Assembly: GCA_910586445.1 (NCBI GenBank)
Contig: CAJUHV010000010.1
Coordinates: forward strand, 13,179 to 77,178
Length of the DNA stretch: 64,000 bases
Reading direction: 5' to 3'
DNA from: an uncultured Eubacterium sp.
GTDB taxonomy: Bacteria > Bacillota > Clostridia > Lachnospirales > Lachnospiraceae
Shown here: positions 35,712 through 44,358 of the stretch, piece after piece
Numbering within the stretch: position 1 is the stretch's first letter
Layout: the number at the start of each line of letters is the position of its first letter
Notes under the pieces: generated by a model
The model's database searches: none
Told to the model about the DNA's origin: nothing
What the model saw: only the letters and a program-made list of their open reading frames with translations
Position numbers and translations under genes: made by a program

Positions 35712-35874
35712 TAGAGCGTATCTTAAAAATGCTTTTTGTCAAATGTGCATCACAATCTGCGGGAAATTTGACCCGAATGACAGAGCGCAGCGGGCTACGT
35801 TGACCGAATGAAGTCCAAATATACCTTAAAGCGGGGCATGCAGTTAGCAGGAATGATTTTTCAAACACGCTCTG
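35712..35874 (+). repeat. MITE-like element, 163-bp form (copy E)
   Basis: Left end TAGAGCGTATCTTAAAAAT, right end ATTTTTCAAACACGCTCTG. The interior matches copy A (GGGAAATTTGACCCGAATGA). The final base differs, consistent with decay. Confidence 0.8.
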
Positions 35875-35886
35875 GAGGGTAGTGTA

Positions 35887-36044
35887 TAATAATTCCTATA
35901 ATCTGCACTTCTCAATTTAAGCTTCATGGACTGCTAATTCTCTAGATCATGCGGATCATTCATCCCAAATTTAATTATCATAGCCCGCCATATCATACCC
36001 TGTGGGTGCCCGCTCACAGAAAGCATTTTTAAGACACGCTCTGC
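35887..36044 (-). repeat. Degenerate reversed copy of MITE-like element (copy F)
   Basis: The tail AAAGCATTTTTAAGACACGCTCT and interior GCGGATCATTCATCCCA match copy C read in reverse. The left part (CTATAATCTGCACTT) is only partly alignable. Internal material is lost. Confidence 0.6.
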
Positions 36045-36143
36045 TCTGACTGCGGAAACACTTTTTGATAAAATCGCCTGTCCATATCTTTATATTTCAT
36101 TTGCATTATATTAAGCAACTTGCGTAGAAGAAAAGGCACCGTT

Positions 36144-38492
36144 CTACAGGTTTTCTTTTATATAGCTTTTACCATCTTTTTTACTATATCCTTTAAAAGC
36201 CGGCTCATCTGCAAATGAACCAAGTATCTCGCCATCAATATTACTGCGATAAAATAATTCATATTCAAAACAATCAGCCTCATTTTTCAAAGACGATACC
36301 GGTATCTGCACATGATAAGAAAATCCTGTTGTATATGGATCTGGTTTCATATAATAAGACATCTCGTCTTTCAACCATTCTTTGTAAATCTTTCTTGCTG
36401 CCTTTTTCTTTTTTGCCCCTTTGATCTCTCTGACCGCTTCTCTCATGCCCCGGGCAAACGAGCTTTTTTTAGGATTTGCAATCAGCATCATATTGGTAGA
36501 TACATCAATGTCTAAAGACATCACATCTCCATTCACTGTTTCATTAAAAGTTTCATTAAAAAATTGAATACTGTAATTACTGAATACATAGTTTCCTTTA
36601 TACTTTGTTTCCATATGCTTACAAACAGCATCACTGATAACCTGTGCCTGCTCATTGCTCAAATTTAAGCTCATATTTATAATTTTTACAGCATTCTTTC
36701 CGGCAGCATTATGATCTTTCACGCCGTTTTCTTTCCCAGATTTATCTTCTGCGGACATGCTGCTGCCTGCTGTCGTACTGCCGTCTCCTGCTGCTTCGCT
36801 TCCTGTCAGTGATTTGCGGCCTGCATGACTGCTTCCTGTTGTCTCACCGCCTGATTCTGTCCTGACCAATCCTGCCTCTTGATCTGGCATCGCTTTGCTG
36901 CCTGTTCCTTGATCTGACGGCTCTGTACCGCCGGTTTCTTCCCCGCGATTTTTTAGCATATTGCTATTTAAGCTGGTCTGCATTTCTAACCGGCTGCCTG
37001 CACCTTCTTGAACCTCTGCAGCTGCTGATGTAGCAAAAATACCTGACACACTACATACTAATAATGCTGCGGCTGCTGTTTTAGATACCGTCCTCTTTTT
37101 CATTTTCATAATCGCCACAATCCTTTCTTCCAATACATTTTTGCTGAAACTATTGCACAATGGCCTGCGTTTCGTTTTCTGCTCCTCCATATTTATTAAA
37201 ATATGCGCATAATTTGACCTGACTGATTCTCCAAATGCATGCACTACAGCCTCATCACAGGACAATTCCAGATCACGGCTGCACAACAGATACATTATCC
37301 ATACAAACGGATTAAACCAATGGACTGCCAATGTAATCATCAGCATAAGCTTGGTGATCTGGTCAAATCGTTTGATATGTATATATTCATGCATAAATAT
37401 ATATTCCAGCTGCTCTGTATCGTTCCAGTCTGTATTTTCCGGCATCAGTATTACAGGACGCCAAACCCCATAAGTTAAAGGTGCCTTTATTAAACCTGAC
37501 TGACGCACTTGAATCTTCCTCTTAACACTTTGTCTCTTCAAAAACTGAAAACAATAATCATTTTTCACCAGAATAGATGTAGAAAAATCAAATCTCATTT
37601 TCACATACACCAATGTAAAAAACAACAGAAACATGCCGACTCCAGCTGCCCATACTATTTTTAACATATAAATTCCATTTTCTCCAAACTGGTCAGATAC
37701 TGCTTTTATCAAATACAATTCTATTATAGTAAATATAGATGTATTCTGCCCAGATTGTCCATGATTCAAGATATCTGGATTTTGTCCGTATTTGTCAACC
37801 ACACTCTGACTTTGACGATTTAATACGTCTCTATTGAAGGCTTTTGGCGCTAAGCTCTCTCGATCGAATTCCTCTGGTTCTAAGCTGTTTTGATAAAACC
37901 TGCTATTTACCCAAGTATATTTACACATACCATATTTATTAAATGCATATTTACTTATTCCGGCTTTATTTAATGCCGTTTCACTCATCTCATTTTTATT
38001 TAACGCCGGCCCGCTCATCTTGAATTCGTTTATCCAGAATTCATTTATTCCAGACTCTTTCATTCCAGATTCTTTCATTCCAGATTCTTTCATTCCAGAT
38101 TTTTTCATTCCAGATTCACTCACGCCGCCTTCTTTTATCCCGCCTTTGTTCAGCCAGTCTGCGTTAAACCAGCCTGATTTCAATCCATATCCATCTATCC
38201 CCTTATTGCTTTCATCATTGTGAAAAAATCCATCATGATTCAGTCCCTGCACCAGCTTCTCATACAGTAATATCTGATCCTGCTCTTCCTGTGCCAGGCC
38301 GGATACCGGCGGCATCCATGAATACAGGCTGATCTTTGAAGGGATGCGAAACGGCACCAGCAGGCAAAATATTACCATCCACCATAACACGAAAAATGTT
38401 TTTTTAGGCAGGTGGTTGATAAGCACTGTCCGGATAAGAGCAGCAGCCGTAATAAAAACAGCCCCTGAAATGCTCATTTCTAATAATCTCAT
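36144..38492 (-). CDS. Second M56 (BlaR1-like) peptidase with repeat-rich loop
   Basis: The start at 38492 follows AGAGGTGAG. Multiple N-terminal hydrophobic helices precede a long loop of MKESG pentapeptide repeats from a 15-bp unit (DNA 38050-38130). An M56 domain follows, with HEYIH (H368/E369/H372) and CSRDLELSCDEAV. The rest (after ~residue 450) is a low-complexity linker and an unrecognised C-terminal domain with no obvious penicillin-binding motif. It is partnered with the BlaI-family gene 35 bp upstream. It probably senses an unknown signal and cleaves that repressor. Confidence 0.75.
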   Translation of the reverse strand: MRLLEMSISGAVFITAAALIRTVLINHLPKKTFFVLWWMVIFCLLVPFRIPSKISLYSWMPPVSGLAQEEQDQILLYEKLVQGLNHDGFFHNDESNKGIDGYGLKSGWFNADWLNKGGIKEGGVSESGMKKSGMKESGMKESGMKESGINEFWINEFKMSGPALNKNEMSETALNKAGISKYAFNKYGMCKYTWVNSRFYQNSLEPEEFDRESLAPKAFNRDVLNRQSQSVVDKYGQNPDILNHGQSGQNTSIFTIIELYLIKAVSDQFGENGIYMLKIVWAAGVGMFLLFFTLVYVKMRFDFSTSILVKNDYCFQFLKRQSVKRKIQVRQSGLIKAPLTYGVWRPVILMPENTDWNDTEQLEYIFMHEYIHIKRFDQITKLMLMITLAVHWFNPFVWIMYLLCSRDLELSCDEAVVHAFGESVRSNYAHILINMEEQKTKRRPLCNSFSKNVLEERIVAIMKMKKRTVSKTAAAALLVCSVSGIFATSAAAEVQEGAGSRLEMQTSLNSNMLKNRGEETGGTEPSDQGTGSKAMPDQEAGLVRTESGGETTGSSHAGRKSLTGSEAAGDGSTTAGSSMSAEDKSGKENGVKDHNAAGKNAVKIINMSLNLSNEQAQVISDAVCKHMETKYKGNYVFSNYSIQFFNETFNETVNGDVMSLDIDVSTNMMLIANPKKSSFARGMREAVREIKGAKKKKAARKIYKEWLKDEMSYYMKPDPYTTGFSYHVQIPVSSLKNEADCFEYELFYRSNIDGEILGSFADEPAFKGYSKKDGKSYIKENL

Positions 38493-38527
38493 ATAGCTCA
38501 CCTCTCTTTTGATCATAGATCTGCCCT

Positions 38528-38896
38528 TTATTCCATATCATCAACTATTTTCCTAAGCTTTGCAATCTGTGCATCAGACAGTTCTTTCCTTCCCAACAGT
38601 GCAGCAAATAAATTATTTACAGAACCGTCATAAATCTTACCGATCAGCTCATTTGTTTCTGCAAGCTGCACGGTTTCTTTTGGAATCTTGGCATGGCACA
38701 TAAAATTCGGCTCCGTCCTTTCAATCGCACCTTTTTTTATGCACCGCTTAATCAGCGTGTAAGTAGTATTTTTATTCCATCCTATTTCCCTTGTCAGCTG
38801 CTCTGCGATATATTTCGCCGGAACATCCCCCCTGCTCCATAACACATTCATAATTTTCAATTCAGAATCAAAAAGTTTAATTGTTTCTTTCTGCAT
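38528..38896 (-). CDS. BlaI/MecI-family transcriptional repressor (second)
   Basis: A 122-residue winged-helix protein. ELKIMNVLWSRGDVPAKYIAEQL and WNKNTTYTLIKRCIKKGAIER form the HTH, and LIGKIYDGSVNNLFAALLG the C-terminal region. Ribosome binding site GGAAAGGAGAG. A strong promoter with overlapping 12-bp inverted repeat lies upstream at 39027-39076. It is a paralogue of the repressor at 30991; the pairing with an M56 gene is conserved. Confidence 0.88.
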   Translation of the reverse strand: MQKETIKLFDSELKIMNVLWSRGDVPAKYIAEQLTREIGWNKNTTYTLIKRCIKKGAIERTEPNFMCHAKIPKETVQLAETNELIGKIYDGSVNNLFAALLGRKELSDAQIAKLRKIVDDME

Positions 38897-38914
38897 ATCC
38901 CTGCTCTCCTTTCC

Positions 38915-39100
38915 TAAAGCGTGTCTTAAAAATCATTCCTGATATCTGCCAAATGATTCAACAGTTATTTCACTCCACGAAACGATAGAAAGTACGCTGT
39001 GCGAATTTTCTATTGTCATGAATAATACTGTGGTAGTCCTTATTGATAGACTACCACAGTCTCCCGTATATGTCAATATACATTTTTCAAACACATTCGA
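38915..39100. repeat. Repeat-family ends flanking the second blaI promoter (copy G)
   Basis: Left TAAAGCGTGTCTTAAAAAT and right ACATTTTTCAAACACATTCGA resemble the terminal inverted repeats, 186 bp apart. The interior is not the usual sequence but contains the promoter and dyad of the blaI gene. It may be a repurposed element or two separate remnants. Confidence 0.45.
39027..39076 (-). promoter_or_regulatory. Promoter with overlapping operator of second blaI-M56 pair
   Basis: On the minus strand TTGACA (39071-39076), a 17-bp spacer and TAGTCT (39048-39053). ACTGTGGTAGTC (39027-39038) and GACTACCACAGT (39049-39060) form a perfect 12-bp inverted repeat with a 10-base loop. It covers the -10 and reaches into the spacer. 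This is a typical repressor site; BlaI binding is inferred. Confidence 0.75.
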
Positions 39101-39132
39101 GAATCCTGCATCATTTTACTTAAAGGCTTTCC

Positions 39133-39296
39133 TAGAGCGTGTTTGAAAAATGCTTTCTGTGAGATGTGCTTCACACTTAGTGGAGAATTTATCCCAAATT
39201 TATGAGGCATAGCGGGCTATGTTGATTAAATTTGGGATAAATTATCCGCAAAGTGGGGAGTGCAGATCACAGGAATGATTTTTCAAACATGCTCTA
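39133..39296 (+). repeat. MITE-like element, 164-bp form (copy H)
   Basis: Starts TAGAGCGTGTTTGAAAAAT and ends ATTTTTCAAACATGCTCTA. The interior has an inner inverted repeat (ATTTATCCCAAATTTA and TAAATTTGGGATAAAT). Its right end supplies the stop codon of the ilvB relic. Confidence 0.85.
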
Positions 39297-39759
39297 GTGC
39301 GGCGATTGGAAATACATTTTCTTCCCTTCCAATCATAAATTCAATCACTACAGGACATTTTCGCACGTTTTTTGCCATAGTCAGCGCTGCAGGTATTTCA
39401 TCTGCATGTATATCTGCTTCTTGAAATGAATGATTTCCTATCATTTTTGTCGGTACCTGTCCGGTAAAGCATACTAAAGGAACACTGTCATAGTTGGCTG
39501 TTGCAATGCCTGTAACTAAATTAGCAGCACCCGGCCCGCTTGTCACGAGACATACGCCTGTTCTCCTTGTTGAACGTGCATAACCATCCGCCGCGTGAAT
39601 CAGGCCCTGTTCATGCCGCGGAAGTATGACTTTGATATCCGGTGCGTCATAAAGTACATTAAATAAATCAATCACCTGACCTCCGGGATAAGCAAATAAA
39701 AGATCTGCCTGCTCATACCGTAATGCTTTTAAAAATAATTCAGCACCTGTAATCTGCAT
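39283..39759 (-). pseudogene. ilvB: Acetolactate synthase large-subunit relic with internal deletion
   Basis: The start at 39759 follows AGGAGG. The first ~130 residues are a clear IlvB N-terminus: TGAELFLKALRYEQADLLFAYPGG with LPRHEQGLIHAADGYAR and the SGPGAANLVTGIATAN block. The sequence then jumps directly to an IlvB C-terminus (VVIEFMIGREENVFPIA). Normal enzymes have ~550-570 residues, so about 400 residues are missing, in frame. The TPP-binding and FAD-related central and C-terminal cores are absent. The last residues (LEHV) and stop come from copy H. Not functional as acetolactate synthase. Confidence 0.82.
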
Positions 39760-39872
39760 GGTTTTCGTCCTCCTAAATTGTATGCATGTACTTGCTTGCT
39801 TTTGCTTCAAAAAAAAGCGATACGGCTTTCCGTACCGTTTCTTTCCTTCTTTTTGTTTCATTTATTTCAATA

Positions 39873-40469
39873 CTATCCATTCTTTTTAAATCCAGAATTT
39901 ACAATTCCGCTCATCAACGCTTCAACCGTCTGTTCAATGTAAACATCTTTTCCCATGCCTGCAAACTGTGATCCAAATGAAGCATTTAAAAAAGTAAATC
40001 CAAATGTGCTTGCAAAAACAGTCATGGCAAAGCATTCATAATCCTGCTTCGGCAGTTTTCCTCTCTCTTCCATCTCTTTCAAATATTCAGTAAGTGAAGA
40101 CAAAAAAGCTTCTGGTACTTTTCTAATAAAAGGCTCTGTTTCCTCATAAATCTGCGGTGCACGCAGACCAATCGAAAGCTTAACAAAATCAGGCGTCATG
40201 CGGTTCATATATTCTGTCATAAACATCTCCAAATCAGCCCTAAGATCCCACTTTACATTTTGGAATACATCCGGCATCATATTTCCACGCCATTTTTCCT
40301 GCTCTACACCGCTTAATATAATCTCTTTTTTATTTTCAAATTTACGAAACAGCGTACACTCGTTTACACCGGCTTCTCTAGCAATATCTTTTGTAGTTGT
40401 TGCAGCATAACCTTTGTCCCGGATCAGGACCATTGCAGCGTCTATAATTTTTTGGCTCGTCTCATCCAT
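39873..40469 (-). CDS. TetR/AcrR-family transcriptional regulator
   Basis: Start at 40469 (MDETSQKIIDAA) with GAGG 9 bases before. N-terminal TetR HTH: IIDAAMVLIRDKGYAATTTKDIAREAGVN then TLFRKFENKKEII. The ~150-residue C-terminal ligand domain is not specifically recognised. It is ~110 bp from the ilvB relic, in the same orientation. The promoter is at 40502-40530. Confidence 0.87.
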   Translation of the reverse strand: MDETSQKIIDAAMVLIRDKGYAATTTKDIAREAGVNECTLFRKFENKKEIILSGVEQEKWRGNMMPDVFQNVKWDLRADLEMFMTEYMNRMTPDFVKLSIGLRAPQIYEETEPFIRKVPEAFLSSLTEYLKEMEERGKLPKQDYECFAMTVFASTFGFTFLNASFGSQFAGMGKDVYIEQTVEALMSGIVNSGFKKNG

Positions 40470-40501
40470 TTGTATCATCCTCTATGCAAGTGTTTACTTT
40501 C

Positions 40502-40530
40502 ATTCTAAAGCCTCTGCCTTGTTTTGTCAA
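40502..40530 (-). promoter_or_regulatory. Promoter of TetR-family gene
   Basis: On the minus strand TTGACA (40525-40530), 17-bp spacer, TAGAAT (40502-40507). AAGT...ACTT half-sites just downstream (around 40488-40500) could be an autoregulatory site. Confidence 0.65.
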
Positions 40531-40624
40531 TACATGATTTAGCGAAGCATGGACTGCTTTTTATGTTTCGTATTAGCAAAGTCAGTTCTTTTAGTGGATC
40601 TTTGGCATAAGCACGCCTTTTGTT

Positions 40625-41215
40625 TTAACGAAAGGAAAACGGGTCTTTTTCTACTATGCTGTAGATGTCCCTGCCGGCCTTCCGTTCGAAGTGTTTTTTA
40701 AGCTCCAAATTAGCATTCCATTTTTCCTGTGGATAAGATCCATACCGGCTTTTAATATCTCCCATGCGTTCTTCTATATACATCACGCCTTCTGCTCCTG
40801 CGACTGCATCGCACAGTTGAATCAGCCTGTCGTATTCATCCATGGAAACTGTTTTTAATGCATTTTGAATCAATTTCAGCTCTTCATCAGAAGTATCAAA
40901 TTTTCCTATGTATTCATCTACTGTCTGATGGTGAAAGGAATGGGTCAGGCATATTTTTGCCACTTCATCATACCCCAGAGACATCATATACGAATATCCA
41001 TCTGATACATGTCCCAGATGCCTGACTCCAAATTTTCTGCCAATATCATGCAGCAGGCCCAGTATATATGCCTTGTCCGCATCCAGATCTCCGCATGCCT
41101 GTGCGATCTTTTCTGCACAATGGGCAGCGGTACGGCTGTGATTGCCCCATTGTCCCGGATTGCACTTTTCTGCTTCTTTTAAAAGATTTTCTGCCTGTTC
41201 CCTTGTCGGCAGCAT
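40625..41215 (-). CDS. HD-domain phosphohydrolase-like protein
   Basis: The 196-residue protein has WGNHSRTAAHCAEKIA, then LGLLHDIGRKFGVRHLGH (HD motif), HSFHHQTVDEY and LIQLCDAVAGAEGV. The arrangement is that of metal-dependent HD hydrolases, which cleave nucleotides or phosphodiesters. Start after GAGGTGATCGT. It is separated from the TetR gene by the TetR promoter region, so it is a separate transcription unit. Substrate unknown. Confidence 0.85.
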   Translation of the reverse strand: MLPTREQAENLLKEAEKCNPGQWGNHSRTAAHCAEKIAQACGDLDADKAYILGLLHDIGRKFGVRHLGHVSDGYSYMMSLGYDEVAKICLTHSFHHQTVDEYIGKFDTSDEELKLIQNALKTVSMDEYDRLIQLCDAVAGAEGVMYIEERMGDIKSRYGSYPQEKWNANLELKKHFERKAGRDIYSIVEKDPFSFR

Positions 41216-41244
41216 ACGATCACCTCATTCTTTTTTTGTAATAC

Positions 41245-41443
41245 TAAAGCGTGTTTGAAAAATCATTCCCGTGATCTGCACTCCCCACTTTGCGGATAAT
41301 TCACCCCAAATTTAATCAACATAGCCCGCTAATCATGCCCCATGGGTATGCCTCATAAAGTTGGGGATAAATTCTCCATATCATGCCCTATATGTAATAA
41401 GTGTGTAGTCCATCCCGCAGAAAGCATTTTCTGACACACTCTA
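41245..41443 (-). repeat. MITE-like element, 199-bp form, reversed (copy I)
   Basis: TAAAGCGTGTTTGAAAAATCATTCC at one end, GAAAGCATTTTCTGACACACTCTA at the other. The interior matches copy C in reverse (GATCTGCACTCCCCACTTTG). It abuts directly on a second palindromic element starting at 41444. Confidence 0.8.
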
Positions 41444-41621
41444 GTACTCCATCCGGCCAGTAACTGCACTTTCAACACCGTCTATTTTGCCATCTGCTGC
41501 GTTGTACCCAGCGGATATGAAATCGTTAGTCAACGATGCCCGCGCATCGCCTCCTTCCTCCGCCTTGCAGACTGACAAAATATCCGGCACTGTTAGTACA
41601 ATTTCTGGCCGGATGGAGTAC
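41444..41621. repeat. Second type of palindrome-ended element (178 bp)
   Basis: GTACTCCATCCGGCCAG (41444-41460) and CTGGCCGGATGGAGTAC (41605-41621) are perfect 17-bp inverted repeats. The interior contains ATCGTT-AGTC-AACGAT and CGATGC-CCGC-GCATCG hairpins. Both strands have open frames inside, but neither looks like a real protein. Mobile-element-like, unrelated to the other family. Confidence 0.6.
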
Positions 41622-41706
41622 CGGAAAATTGACTCCAAAGTCATAAATTATACCATAAGGAATATGCCTCATGAATAAAAGAGTACTTTAAAATAATGAA
41701 TGCTGC

Positions 41707-43113
41707 TTATATGACATTTAAAACACCAACCGATTTTAAGAACAAAATTACAAGCAGTACCGGTGCAATATACCGGATCATAACCACGTACAGCTGTTTT
41801 CTGCCAAACCTGCAGCCGGTTTTTTCTACCTCGTCGATAATCAGTTTTGGTTTTACAATCCAGCCGATCAGAATACATGTGCCTATTGCAACAATCGGCA
41901 TAAGTGCATTATTGCTGATATAATCCATAATATCCAGAATCTGGGCATGAGCGCCGTTTGGCAGCACAATATCAAAATACAGCCTATTATACCCAAGGCA
42001 TACGAGAACGCCGCCTGCCAGCGCAATGACAGTCTCTATCGCTGCCGCTTTCACCCTTGATATATGAAACTGGTCCATAAAACTGGCTACAACAGCTTCC
42101 ATAACAGATACTGCGCTTGTCAGTGCCGCAAACAGCACCATGGCAAAAAACAGGCATCCGATTATATTTCCAATGCCGCCCATTGCGGAAAAGACCTTCG
42201 GCAGTGATACAAACATCAGGCTCGGCCCGGATGCCTCCATCCCTTCCCTGCCCATAAATGTATAAACAGCCGGAATGATCATTACACCTGCTAAAAAAGC
42301 AACAAATGTATCAAATAATTCGATCTGATTGATCGATTTTACCAGATTGGCATCATCCCTTACATAAGAACCATATGCAATCATAATGCCCATTGCCACG
42401 CTCAGGCTGAAAAACAGCTGCCCCATTGCATCCATCAGCACTGTAAAAAATCCTTTCACAGTCAGTCCGCTTAAATCCGGCACAATATAAATCTTCAATC
42501 CCTCCATCCCATTACGGACAGCTCCTGTTTCGTCTGTATGATGAATGGTAAGTGAAAAGACCGCAATACCGACTACTAACACCAGCAGTACCGGCATAAT
42601 AATTTTTGAAGACGACTCAATTCCTTTATTGACCCCGCGGAAAACGATAAACGCTACCGCAAATAAGAATACCATCAGCAGAATCAGCGGCTGCACATCA
42701 CTTGTTATAAAATCGGTAAAATATCCGTCCTGCGCCGCTGCTGCACCCTCTCCGGTCAGATAAGCGATAAAATATTTGACTACCCATCCGCCGATTACAC
42801 AGTAATACGGCATAATAATTACTGGAACAAGACATGCAAATACACCTAGAAACTTCCATTTCTCATGTATTTTTTTGTATGCCGTCAAAGGACTCTGTTT
42901 TGTCTTTCTGCCGATTGCTACTTCTGTTGTCAAAAGCGTAAATCCAAATGTCAGTGCCAGAACCAGATACAATACCAGATACAGTCCTCCGCCGTCTTTC
43001 GCAGCCAGATATGGAAACCTCCATATGTTGCCCAGACCAACTGCACTGCCGGCTGCTGCCAGCACGAATCCAATCGATCCCGAAAATGAGTTTCTTCCTT
43101 TTTCCTGATTCAT
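41707..43113 (-). CDS. Sodium-dependent neurotransmitter-symporter family transporter
   Basis: This 468-residue membrane protein opens SIGFVLAAAGSAVGLGNIWRFPYL, the signature of the NSS/SLC6 family. About 11-12 hydrophobic helices are visible. The unwound TM1 region (GSAVGLGNIWRFPY) would bind substrate and sodium. Family members import amino acids or related solutes in symport with sodium. No clue to the specific substrate. Start after AGGGAG. Monocistronic by spacing. Confidence 0.9.
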   Translation of the reverse strand: MNQEKGRNSFSGSIGFVLAAAGSAVGLGNIWRFPYLAAKDGGGLYLVLYLVLALTFGFTLLTTEVAIGRKTKQSPLTAYKKIHEKWKFLGVFACLVPVIIMPYYCVIGGWVVKYFIAYLTGEGAAAAQDGYFTDFITSDVQPLILLMVFLFAVAFIVFRGVNKGIESSSKIIMPVLLVLVVGIAVFSLTIHHTDETGAVRNGMEGLKIYIVPDLSGLTVKGFFTVLMDAMGQLFFSLSVAMGIMIAYGSYVRDDANLVKSINQIELFDTFVAFLAGVMIIPAVYTFMGREGMEASGPSLMFVSLPKVFSAMGGIGNIIGCLFFAMVLFAALTSAVSVMEAVVASFMDQFHISRVKAAAIETVIALAGGVLVCLGYNRLYFDIVLPNGAHAQILDIMDYISNNALMPIVAIGTCILIGWIVKPKLIIDEVEKTGCRFGRKQLYVVMIRYIAPVLLVILFLKSVGVLNVI

Positions 43114-43216
43114 AACGAACTCCCTTCGATTTCAGCCCTGCATAACAGGCTTTCTGCATGGCTGTATTATTTTATTATTATATTGACATATAATTTTAGC
43201 AGCCTGTCATTGCTGC

Positions 43217-44245
43217 TTAATTCACACGTATTTCCCCTGCCAGTATCCGTTTATAATCCTCATAATTTCTTTCCAACAACGCCGGCGTATCCAGTTCGTA
43301 TGGGCATTTGCCTTTACACTGGCCGCAGTGCAGGCAGTTTTCTATTTTTTTCATCATATCCTGTGCCTGCGGTGTCAGCTGTGCCTCAGATGGCGAGCGG
43401 CGGATCAGCAGTGACATTCTCGCGCATGTATGAATCTCAATGCCTGCCGGACAAGGCATACAGTAGCCGCATCCCCTGCAGAATTCTCCGCTCAGCTCCT
43501 CCTTGTCATGGCAGATCAGTTCCTCCAGCTCCTTAGTCATAACAGGCGGCTGTTCAATATATGAGATAAACTCATCCAGCTCCTGTTCGCGCTGTACTCC
43601 CCAGATCGGCAGCACATTTTCATACTGTGCCAAAAAAGCATATGCCGCAGCAGAATTTGTAATCAAACCGCCCGATAATGCTTTCATTGCCACAAAGCCC
43701 ACCCCTGCTTCCTCGCACTGCTTAACTAAGTTAAGCTCCTGCCGGCCGCTTAAATAACTGAACGGAAACTGCAGTGTCTCATACAGCCCGGATGCTGCTG
43801 CCTCCTGCGCCACTGCCAGCCTATGGTTTGTAATTCCAATATGCCGGATCTTTCCCTGTTCCTTTGCTGCCTGCATTGCTTCGTATAAGCCGGTGCCATC
43901 TTCTGGTTTTGGGCAGAAAGCCGGATTGTGAAACTGATAGAGATCAATATAATCTGTGCGCAGGTTTTTTAAGGATGTCTCTAAATCCTGCCAGAATGCT
44001 TCGACTGTCTCTGCCCCGGTCTTTGTAGCTATATACACCTTTTCCCGCATTCCGTCAAAGGCTTCGCCCAGCTTTTCTTCGCTGTCTGTATACCATCTTG
44101 CCGTATCAAAATATGTGATCCCTGCATCATATGCTTTTCTTACCAATCTTACTGCTTCACTCTGCGAAATTCTCTGTATCGGCAATGCACCAAAGCCATT
44201 TTTATTCACTGTAATCCCTGTTGTCCCCAGCGTAACTGTCTGCAT
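43217..44245 (-). CDS. Aldo/keto reductase with C-terminal ferredoxin domain
   Basis: 342 residues. The N-terminal AKR barrel has GITYFDTARWYTDSEEKLG with the D and Y catalytic positions, VYIATKTGAE and LYQFHNPAF. After residue ~260 come two cysteine clusters, CRGCGYCMPCPAGIEI and CLHCGQCKGKCPYELDT, for iron-sulfur clusters. This fusion is common in anaerobes, where reduction may be coupled to ferredoxin-type electron transfer. Start after AGGAGG. Substrate unknown. Confidence 0.9.
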   Translation of the reverse strand: MQTVTLGTTGITVNKNGFGALPIQRISQSEAVRLVRKAYDAGITYFDTARWYTDSEEKLGEAFDGMREKVYIATKTGAETVEAFWQDLETSLKNLRTDYIDLYQFHNPAFCPKPEDGTGLYEAMQAAKEQGKIRHIGITNHRLAVAQEAAASGLYETLQFPFSYLSGRQELNLVKQCEEAGVGFVAMKALSGGLITNSAAAYAFLAQYENVLPIWGVQREQELDEFISYIEQPPVMTKELEELICHDKEELSGEFCRGCGYCMPCPAGIEIHTCARMSLLIRRSPSEAQLTPQAQDMMKKIENCLHCGQCKGKCPYELDTPALLERNYEDYKRILAGEIRVN

Positions 44246-44358
44246 AGCATTTTCCTCCTATTCGTAATCTTCTATTTCCTGTTTGCACAGACTTTCTTTA
44301 TTATAGCTTCTTTTACACTGTGCTGTAAAGAATTATTATTGAATTTTCCCATACGCCG

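Larger units (their letters stand above)
35506..36143. other. Gene-free region made largely of repeat copies
   Basis: No credible coding region is seen in these 638 bp. Copy E (35712-35874) and a reversed degenerate copy F (35887-36044) fill much of it. The remainder is AT-rich. It separates the Rpn-like gene from the 3' end of the second M56 gene. Confidence 0.6.

Noticed and set aside
39283..39759. Functional acetolactate synthase
   Set aside because: About 400 residues including the cofactor-binding core are missing.
41441..41644. Short open frames on both strands in the palindromic element
   Set aside because: They are symmetrical products of the inverted ends, with no start signals and no recognisable domain.
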